DNA from: an uncultured Prevotellaceae bacterium | GTDB taxonomy: Bacteria; Bacteroidota; Bacteroidia; Bacteroidales; Muribaculaceae | Direction of reading: 5' to 3' | NCBI GenBank assembly: GCA_900541935.1 | Contig: UQLZ01000051.1 | Coordinates: forward strand, 1 to 16,541 | DNA: 16,541 nt | Shown: positions 1 through 6,076 of the stretch, one piece after another | How positions within the stretch are numbered: position 1 is the stretch's first letter | Layout: each line of letters begins with the position of its first letter | Position numbers and translations under genes: made by a program | The notes under the pieces: generated by a model | Database searches by the model: none | The model's input: only the letters and a program-made list of their open reading frames with translations | Told to the model about the DNA's origin: nothing

Positions 1-18
1 CAATTCTATCACTATATC

Positions 19-50
19 TTTCCGCATTTCACTTTTTTGTAGTAACTTTG
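19..50 (+). promoter_or_regulatory. Orphan Bacteroidota promoter pointing toward the 3' end of the ATPase gene
   Basis: A -7 box TAACTTTG lies at 43-50, and a -33-like TTTC lies at 19-22 with 20 bp between them. This matches the TTTG/TAnnTTTG pattern seen before the other genes here. No reading frame follows: the ATG at 54-56 is only 3 bases beyond the box and stops after six codons. A transcript would run into the 3' end of the leftward ATPase gene. It could be the remnant of a lost gene or the start of a small RNA. The box match is seen; activity is inferred. Confidence 0.45.
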
Positions 51-145
51 CGAATGAAAAATACATTATTTTAATCAAACTACCAAAGCCATCAAGCACA
101 ACAGTTAACACAATAGCACAACTTTCGATTGTATTTTAATAAAAT

Positions 146-180
146 TGCATTTTGACTCGCTTTGAATTCACTAAAATGCA
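146..180 (-). terminator. Possible weak terminator after the DUF4143 ATPase
   Basis: TGCATTTT (146-153) and AAAATGCA (173-180) form an 8-bp stem around a 19-base loop. Reading leftward, the stem is followed by the T-rich run ATTTTATT. It begins 17 bases past the ATPase stop codon. The stem is AT-rich and the loop is long, so termination strength is doubtful. Confidence 0.3.
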
Positions 181-196
181 CCAGGTATGCATCTAT

Positions 197-1561
197 CTAA
201 ATCAGCCCTGCCATATATGCAGGCAAGCAAAAAATGTCCTTATCTTTTCTTAGATCTTTTGTGTAAAGAAGGTATCTATGTAAGATTCTTGAAGAAAATT
301 TATCATGGAACACATCAAGCGACTTATGGCTTTTATATCCAGATGACTTTACCTCAATAGGACAGATCTTATCCCTGCGGGACAATAGAAAATCCACTTC
401 GTAGTTACGGACTGTCTTACTCCCTTCTTCCTCTTTTACTATTTCTTCCTGGAAAGTATAGTAAAACAATTCATTGCCAGAACTCTTGAGCATTTGTGCT
501 ATCGCATTCTCATAAACATAACCCAAATCTACAGCCAGTTTATCAGAAAGGAGTTTCGTGTATATAACATTATCCGTATAATCACGGTCCATAAAAGCAA
601 GAGTCACGAACAAACCAGTATCTGCAAGAAACAACTTAAAGCAATCATAATCGGCATGAAGCGAAAATCCAACACTGGGGTCATTCGCATGATAGGAAAA
701 ATTCACAGTCATCGAATCTGCCATATCCATCAACAACTCACTGAGTCGGGAGGCTGTAGCATTCTCAATCACGCTTCCCACCTGATAACGTTTTGAATTT
801 CGAGAAAGTTCTGATGGTATAGAAATAAACAAGCGAGAAGCACGTCCGGTAGGGTCTATCTTGCGGAAATCATCAATGTACAATTCTAGGATATTGCGCT
901 TGACCGAATCTACTGCTGAAAAATCATTCGATTCCAAATACGCATTAACAGCCTGCGGCATACCACCAATAAGCATGTAAAGGCGGAAATTACGCATAAG
1001 GTCACGATTGACTGCATCTCCAAGAGATTTTAAGTTTTGATAAGAGTATCGAATCAAATCGTAGGTTTGAGATTTATTGACAGCCCATAAAAACTCTTCG
1101 AAATCCAACGGATACATTGCAATACGCGTTTCTTCGCTTGGTATCACTATTCCTTTAACATTCTTTTTAATAGAAAGCAACGATCCCGTTTCAATATAGT
1201 CATACCGCCGGTCTTTTACCAAGTGCTTGATGGCTTGTCTGGCTGGTGGATACAGTTGTACCTCATCAAAGATGATAACTGATTTCCGTTTATGCAATGA
1301 AACATTGAATAAGGACTGAATCCGCAGAAAGAAATAATCCAAATCCGACATATGTGAAAATAATTCTTTTACTGCAGCATCTGCTATTGAAAAATCAATA
1401 ATAATATAGGAGTCATACTCTTTACGGGCAAACTCCTCTGCAATTGTAGATTTTCCGATTCGGCGTGCTCCTTTTATCAAAAGAGCGGTCTGTCCATCAC
1501 TCTCCTGCTTCCATAGGAGCATTCTTTCATAAATTTTGCGCTTGAATATTCTTTCCGACAT
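197..1561 (-). CDS. AAA-type ATPase with DUF4143 and PD-(D/E)XK-like C-terminus
   Basis: This 454-residue cytoplasmic protein has the architecture of the archaeal/bacterial DUF4143 ATPase family, whose cellular role is not established. Walker A is GARRIGKST (31-39), Walker B is SVIIFDE (94-100), and a sensor-like ETGS follows at 124-127. The DUF4143 region covers roughly 200-410. It ends in D390 ... E403-V-K405, which resembles the D-ExK core of PD-(D/E)XK nucleases, preceded by the ENAIAQ helix at 351-356. Length is normal for the family and the protein has no signal peptide. The ATG start is supported by a promoter 22 bp upstream. The gene stands alone with no partner gene, beside tRNA-Ser, and homologues are often found as scattered accessory paralogues. 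Three 33-bp tandem repeats overlap its promoter and suggest tight, perhaps autogenous, control. Family assignment is confident; nuclease activity is only suggested by the residues. Confidence 0.88.
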   Translation of the reverse strand: MSERIFKRKIYERMLLWKQESDGQTALLIKGARRIGKSTIAEEFARKEYDSYIIIDFSIADAAVKELFSHMSDLDYFFLRIQSLFNVSLHKRKSVIIFDEVQLYPPARQAIKHLVKDRRYDYIETGSLLSIKKNVKGIVIPSEETRIAMYPLDFEEFLWAVNKSQTYDLIRYSYQNLKSLGDAVNRDLMRNFRLYMLIGGMPQAVNAYLESNDFSAVDSVKRNILELYIDDFRKIDPTGRASRLFISIPSELSRNSKRYQVGSVIENATASRLSELLMDMADSMTVNFSYHANDPSVGFSLHADYDCFKLFLADTGLFVTLAFMDRDYTDNVIYTKLLSDKLAVDLGYVYENAIAQMLKSSGNELFYYTFQEEIVKEEEGSKTVRNYEVDFLLSRRDKICPIEVKSSGYKSHKSLDVFHDKFSSRILHRYLLYTKDLRKDKDIFCLPAYMAGLI

Positions 1562-1582
1562 AATTTAAACTTCTTTGTACTA

Positions 1583-1613
1583 CAAAAATAAGCAACTTGT
1601 CGAAATAAGCAAA
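1583..1613 (-). promoter_or_regulatory. Promoter of the DUF4143 ATPase
   Basis: On the minus strand a -33 TTTG (1610-1613) and a -7 TATTTTTG (1583-1590) are separated by exactly 19 bp, a full match to the Bacteroidota consensus. The -33 box lies inside the first 33-bp repeat. The -7 box lies inside a partial repeat copy (TTGCTTATTT, 1586-1595). A protein bound to the repeats would therefore block both boxes. Confidence 0.65.
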
Positions 1614-1697
1614 ATGTTTTTAGGCATTTTTGTCGAAATAAGCAAAATGTTTTCGAGTATTTTTGTCGATATCAGCAAAATGTTTGGCATTTAGAAA
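1599..1697. repeat. Three tandem 33-bp repeats, probable operator array
   Basis: Units start at 1599, 1632 and 1665, exactly 33 bp apart. The core reads GTCGAAATAAGCAAAATG on the plus strand. Units 1 and 2 share their first 22 bases exactly and 29 of 33 overall. Unit 3 has two changes within its first 21 bases and diverges in its tail. A degenerate fourth copy may lie at 1699-1718, and a partial copy covers the -7 box at 1586-1595. The period is close to three helical turns, so bound proteins would sit on nearly the same DNA face. The array ends 37 bp from the ATPase start codon. It has no spacers, so it is not CRISPR. Confidence 0.85.
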
Positions 1698-1767
1698 TGA
1701 CAAACATGAGCAAATTTTTAAGCCAAAAGCCTATATATAAGAATCTTATCTCCAGCATATATAATAA

Positions 1768-1810
1768 AATCACCCAGCGTTACATTTTTTGGGTGTAAAA
1801 CTGGGTGATT
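1768..1810 (-). terminator. Hairpin terminator downstream of tRNA-Ser
   Basis: AATCACCCAG (1768-1777) pairs with CTGGGTGATT (1801-1810) in a perfect 10-bp stem. An inner 5-bp stem, TTACA/TGTAA (1780-1784 with 1794-1798), extends it beyond a 2x2 internal loop. Read leftward it follows the tRNA by 36 bases and is trailed by TTATTATATA. On the plus strand a run of six T (1814-1819) also follows, so it could work in both directions, but I see no rightward gene ending here. Confidence 0.55.
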
Positions 1811-1846
1811 GAGTTTTTTAAGTTGCGGAATTTTCTGCGTTTTTTG

Positions 1847-1933
1847 CGGAAAGACAGGGATTCGAACCCTGGGTACGGTTACCCGTACAACGGTTTTCGA
1901 GACCGCCCCGTTCGGCCACTCCGGCATCTTTCC
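1847..1933 (-). tRNA. tRNA-Ser(CGA)
   Basis: An 87-base class II tRNA folds completely on the minus strand. The 7-bp acceptor stem is GGAAAGA/TCTTTCC and the D stem is CCG/CGG. The anticodon stem is GCGGT/ACCGT with loop CTCGAAA, giving anticodon CGA (plus positions 1897-1899) for UCG codons. A long variable arm (GTACGG/CCGTAC, loop GTAA) and a T arm (CAGGG TTCGAAT CCCTG) follow. The discriminator base is G, as expected for serine. The CCA end is not encoded (the DNA after G73 is CA-A), so it must be added afterwards. It lies between the accessory ATPase and the GHL10 gene, a common kind of site for inserted DNA, but I found no attachment-site duplication. Confidence 0.96.
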
Positions 1934-1945
1934 ATTTTTTCAACC

Positions 1946-1953
1946 CAAAAGTA
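1946..1953 (-). promoter_or_regulatory. -7 promoter box of tRNA-Ser
   Basis: The minus strand carries TACTTTTG, a full match to TAnnTTTG, 12 bases upstream of the mature tRNA 5' end. I see no good -33 TTTG at 19-21 bp, so only the -7 box is claimed. Confidence 0.45.
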
Positions 1954-2154
1954 TATATATTTTTTTATACAACTGCTTTATTTTCACTTTTTTTGAACAA
2001 AAATAAACTCATGAAACAATGATTTATCAGAGCAAACAGCAATAAAACCACAACATATAAGTAAAAAATTCTTAATAGCACTGATTAAAAACCCTAAGAA
2101 AAGGTTAAACAATACAAATTTTATGCACATATTTTAAATATATCGAATAAAAAC

Positions 2155-2185
2155 TGTGAAAAGTTATATATAATATCTAACTTTG
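2155..2185 (+). promoter_or_regulatory. Promoter of the GHL10 secreted hydrolase
   Basis: A -33-like TGTG (2155-2158) and a -7 TAACTTTG (2178-2185) are separated by 19 bp. Transcription would start a few bases downstream, giving a leader of about 25-30 bases before the ATG at 2218. The rest of 1954-2217 is AT-rich and holds nothing else I can support. Confidence 0.6.
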
Positions 2186-2217
2186 GAAAAATTAATTAAC
2201 CCTAAACTATCACACAC

Positions 2218-5200
2218 ATGTCCAATATCTTAAGAATGGCGTGCCTTGCAGCATGCCTGATTTTAACCGTCAGTGCATCAGCAGATGCCTACATCAAGCG
2301 CGAGATGCGTGCTACATGGATGACAACTTACCTTAGTCTTGACTGGCCAAGCCAAAAAGGCACAAGTGCAACAATTATCCAAGCGCAAAAACAAGAAGCA
2401 ATTACCTACCTTGACGAACTGAAAAAGACAAATATCAATACTGTGCTTTTCCAGATTCGACCAAGTTGCGATGCTTTCTACAAATCAAGTTACGAACCCT
2501 GGTCAAAATATCTAACCGGTACCAGAGGAAAAGACCCAGGTTGGGACCCTCTGCAATTCTGGATTGAAGAAAGCCACAAGCGAGGAATTGAATTACACGC
2601 ATGGATGAACCCTTACCGTTTTTATGTTAAAAGGGCTGATGACCCTGAAATGTGGAACACTCCACAAGATATGACTATCAGAAATAATGGCTGGGTACTT
2701 AACCATAATAACAATAATATCCTAAACCCAGGTCTTCCTGCTGTCAGAACATATATTTGCAACGTTGTTAAAGATATTATTTCCAGATATGATGTTGACG
2801 GTATAGTTTTTGACGACTATTTCTACCAAAACGGTATTCCTTCCAATAGTTCAGCCGGTGACTACAACCTATTCAAACAATCTGGGTGGACCTATATTGG
2901 CAACTGGCGCCGCAATAATGTCAATAATATGATAAAAGACGTATATAACACAATAAAAAGCATAAAGCCTTATATCCGATTCGGCGTATCTCCTGCCGGA
3001 GCAGCATGCACAGATGCAAGTGTAGCCTCTGGGCACGGGGTAAACAAGTGTCCTGTCGGTTCTGACTGGCAGTACAATGGCATATTTTCTGACCCAGTTG
3101 CATGGATTAAGGGTGGATACATTGACTACATATCCCCACAACTTTACTGGGAAAGCACACACTCCACAAATCCATTCAAGTCTCTTGACAATTGGTGGTC
3201 ATACATCGCACAAAAATTCAATCGCCACTATTATTGCAGTGCATCAACATATAAGGGAGACGTTGACATGGGAGCTGACTACGAAGAAGGCTTCGGAGGT
3301 CTATCAGAACTGTCAAACCAGATTATATGGAACAGACAGCAGTCAGACAACGGCATTCCTGGACTAATTAGTTACCGCGCCGAATCATTCTGGATAACAC
3401 ATAAGGTTGCCGCACATTTCCGTTCTACAGTTTATCAAAAGCCAGCAGTAGTCCCCACATTGCCGACGCACACATCCGCAACAAATTACGACAAAGTAAA
3501 CAACCTTGAAATAAATGGTTCGACCTTAAACTGGGACAATATTAACGGAGTAAGGTACCTCGTTTACGCCATTCCTAACTCAACGACTACTGCTTTAGCA
3601 CAAAGTAGCACAACAAATACTGGAATACGCTCAGAATTTCTTCTGGGAGCATCATATACAAACTCATACACTATTCCTGTCGCATATCAAGAAGGTTATT
3701 ACTTTGCTGTAACAATATATGACCGATACGGCTATGAATATCCTCCAAGATATAGTAATGAAATCACAAAATCCGCAACAAAAGTATCTCTGAAAACTCC
3801 GTCAAACGCAAGTAGCGTCAAAAGCGAAATAGTCTTCTCGTGGTCAGCAGGTCTGGGGAAGAACCCTACATATAAAATAGAACTGTCGAAGGATGCAAAA
3901 TTCAAAACTATCGAATACGAAAAGACTGGATTGAAGACTCCTTCGCACAAGATAAATGCAACGACAGAACTTGAAGCCTTAACAACATACTACTGGAGAA
4001 TAATCACTTCAGAAGACAACACATGGGACAGCACATCCGACAGTTGGTCATTCATAACTTCTGACAAGGAACCGACTGAACCAGCCACCCTACTCTCTCC
4101 AGCAAATGGAGAACAATTACCTGATGTTGAAATGCTTACTTTCTCATGGAATGAAGCAACAGGTTGCACTTACACTCTTGAAATTGCTAACGATGCAAAC
4201 TTCTCTGATGTTACCTATACCAAAACGACTGGCTCTAAAACATCTGCAACAATAGAAACACGTATCCTGACATATAACGCAACAATATACTGGAGAGTAA
4301 GAACCTCACGCACAGGATATAAAGACAGTTTTTCTGATATTTGGATGGCAAAAACACCAAAAAGAGAATATGCCGAAAAGGTTAAACTCATATCACCTGC
4401 GAATGGCTCAACATTCTCGGAGAACTTTATAATTGAATTTAGCAAAGTTAATGTAACAAATTACAAATTAGAGATATCCACCTCTCCGGAATTCACTTCA
4501 AGAGTCATTGTAACCTCCTACTCTCCAGGCGGAACCGTTCCTGAAGGTTGGGGAATATCAGATTCTGGAAATATGACCTTCTTTGTAAAGGCAGCAAGAT
4601 TGAATAATGGCAAATATTTTTGGAGGGTTACTACATCTTTTACAGGTATTTATGATAGTTCTTCCGAAACAGGGACATTCTTTATAAGTAACGCATCAAC
4701 AGAAACAGGCTACATACCAAAATATGAAACATTTAATTATCCACTAACTCCTGACTACCTGAGCATAAGCAGTCTATGGTACCGCTCTGCAGACACTGGA
4801 AACAAACCTTCCGACACAGATGCTAAAGGCAACCGCTCATTCTGCGTTTTAGACAACGTTATATACATTAGTGGACACCTTGGAACGTGGGGTGACACAA
4901 ACTGCTATATAACAAAATACAATGCAACAACAGGAGCACGTATAGGTTCTATAACTCTAAACCTGAGCGGTAATACCTCTCATTATCAGGCTAACACTAT
5001 AATGAAAGACAACGGAGGGAACTTGCTCGTTTCAAACATATCTACAGGAGCAACAAAACCCATACAACTCTACAAAATTAATCCAGAAACAGGTAGCGGA
5101 ACATTAATAGCAACATTAACCACACAAGGAAGAACAGACCACGTTGCAGTGTATGGAAACGTTTCTACTGGAGACTTTTTTGTCCTCGGCGCACTATCAG

Positions 5201-5994
5201 GCACAAACAAAGTTCAAAAATGGACTTATCAAGGAGGACGACAAACTCAAACAGAAACAATGACAGCATCAAGGTTATGGCCAAGCGACGCTTATACTGC
5301 TTATGACTTCGGTACCGCACCAAGAGTATTTCCAATCGACAGCGACCGTTTCTTTATCAATGGAGGCAACATCTCACTGACAAAGTACAGTTTTTCAACT
5401 GGATCAATGGACAGTTTCGACAGCAATGATCAAGTAAAGCCTAATTATGTAGGAGCAAACTACTTATACACTAACGGAGGTTGTTTCTTCGAGTATCAAC
5501 ATCAGAACTACATAGTATATCCAAACGGCAATGACAAAACCGGAGGATACACTTTCGACATTGTCAAAACTAACGAAAACTATGATTATAACGACCTTAC
5601 TCTACAATGGAGCATTCCCAAATATGCTAAAGGATTAGGAACTACATATTCATCTAATGGCGACGCTTGCATTGACTACGAAAAGAGCAAAGACGGCAAA
5701 AGCGTAAACCTATATTTCTATGTTCCGTCAAACGGCATTTGTGCATACACAATCTACCGAAACGTTCCGTCTGGAGTTGAAGGAATTGAAGAAAGCGAAC
5801 TTGAACTTCTCAGAACAGGCACTCAAATCATCTTCAATCAAGAAGTTGACATTGCAGAAATCTACAACACTTCAGGCATGCTTATAGCAAGAAGCATGAA
5901 GACAAGCACAATAGACCTCAACGCACCAAACGGCATCTACATCATCCGCGCCGTTAAAGGCAACAAGACAATAGTCAAAAAAGTAGCAATGTAA
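2218..5994 (+). CDS. Secreted GHL10 (DigH/YngK-like) glycosyl hydrolase with Fn3-like repeats and T9SS sorting domain
   Basis: This is a 1258-residue multidomain exported protein. Residues 1-24 form a Sec signal peptide ending SASADA. Residues 26-400 match the GHL10 TIM-barrel family: REMRATWMTTY, the strand NTVLFQIRP (74-82), HAWMNPYRF (127-135), DGIVFDDYFY (194-203) with acidic D199/D200, and YISPQLYW (304-311). E. coli DigH, in this family, cleaves denuded peptidoglycan glycan strands; the substrate here is unknown. Beta-rich Fn3-like modules follow at about 420-520, 524-615, 622-715 and 722-825, the last three each opening with L-x-(S/T)-P-(A/S)-N and carrying YYWR, YWRV or FWRV. Residues about 848-1165 look like a beta-propeller, possibly DUF4623-like. 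The last 73 residues (FNQEVDIAEIYNTSGMLIAR, NGIYIIR, KKV) are a type A T9SS sorting domain, predicting cell-surface delivery. The gene is monocistronic. The hydrolase call is confident; the propeller fold is inferred. Confidence 0.85.
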   Translation: MSNILRMACLAACLILTVSASADAYIKREMRATWMTTYLSLDWPSQKGTSATIIQAQKQEAITYLDELKKTNINTVLFQIRPSCDAFYKSSYEPWSKYLTGTRGKDPGWDPLQFWIEESHKRGIELHAWMNPYRFYVKRADDPEMWNTPQDMTIRNNGWVLNHNNNNILNPGLPAVRTYICNVVKDIISRYDVDGIVFDDYFYQNGIPSNSSAGDYNLFKQSGWTYIGNWRRNNVNNMIKDVYNTIKSIKPYIRFGVSPAGAACTDASVASGHGVNKCPVGSDWQYNGIFSDPVAWIKGGYIDYISPQLYWESTHSTNPFKSLDNWWSYIAQKFNRHYYCSASTYKGDVDMGADYEEGFGGLSELSNQIIWNRQQSDNGIPGLISYRAESFWITHKVAAHFRSTVYQKPAVVPTLPTHTSATNYDKVNNLEINGSTLNWDNINGVRYLVYAIPNSTTTALAQSSTTNTGIRSEFLLGASYTNSYTIPVAYQEGYYFAVTIYDRYGYEYPPRYSNEITKSATKVSLKTPSNASSVKSEIVFSWSAGLGKNPTYKIELSKDAKFKTIEYEKTGLKTPSHKINATTELEALTTYYWRIITSEDNTWDSTSDSWSFITSDKEPTEPATLLSPANGEQLPDVEMLTFSWNEATGCTYTLEIANDANFSDVTYTKTTGSKTSATIETRILTYNATIYWRVRTSRTGYKDSFSDIWMAKTPKREYAEKVKLISPANGSTFSENFIIEFSKVNVTNYKLEISTSPEFTSRVIVTSYSPGGTVPEGWGISDSGNMTFFVKAARLNNGKYFWRVTTSFTGIYDSSSETGTFFISNASTETGYIPKYETFNYPLTPDYLSISSLWYRSADTGNKPSDTDAKGNRSFCVLDNVIYISGHLGTWGDTNCYITKYNATTGARIGSITLNLSGNTSHYQANTIMKDNGGNLLVSNISTGATKPIQLYKINPETGSGTLIATLTTQGRTDHVAVYGNVSTGDFFVLGALSGTNKVQKWTYQGGRQTQTETMTASRLWPSDAYTAYDFGTAPRVFPIDSDRFFINGGNISLTKYSFSTGSMDSFDSNDQVKPNYVGANYLYTNGGCFFEYQHQNYIVYPNGNDKTGGYTFDIVKTNENYDYNDLTLQWSIPKYAKGLGTTYSSNGDACIDYEKSKDGKSVNLYFYVPSNGICAYTIYRNVPSGVEGIEESELELLRTGTQIIFNQEVDIAEIYNTSGMLIARSMKTSTIDLNAPNGIYIIRAVKGNKTIVKKVAM

Positions 5995-6020
5995 TTGAAA
6001 TACATTTTTAATAAATATTA

Positions 6021-6055
6021 AAATAGTTCCCGAAGACTTGCTTCGGGAACTATTT
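6021..6055. terminator. Bidirectional terminator between the GHL10 gene and pnp
   Basis: AAATAGTTCCCGAAG (6021-6035) and CTTCGGGAACTATTT (6041-6055) form a perfect 15-bp stem with a 5-base loop, ACTTG. It lies in the 82-bp gap between two convergent stop codons. A/T runs on both sides make it suitable for both transcripts. Confidence 0.85.
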
Positions 6056-6076
6056 GTTATTGATATGTAACCAATC

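Noticed and set aside
1599..1697. CRISPR-like array (short regular repeats)
   Set aside because: The units are contiguous with no unique spacers, the array is short, no cas genes are present, and it overlaps a promoter.
17..1854. TCTTTCCGCA at 17-26 (+) matches the tRNA-Ser 3' end at 1845-1854 (-), suggesting attachment sites around the ATPase
   Set aside because: The copies are inverted, whereas tRNA integration leaves direct repeats. The match is only 10 bases and no integrase is present. The sequence before 17 does not form a T arm, so it is not a second tRNA end.
1718..1927. 69-residue minus-strand ORF and two plus-strand ORFs of about 65 codons over the tRNA
   Set aside because: They are translations of the tRNA-Ser gene and its terminator, with no independent coding evidence.
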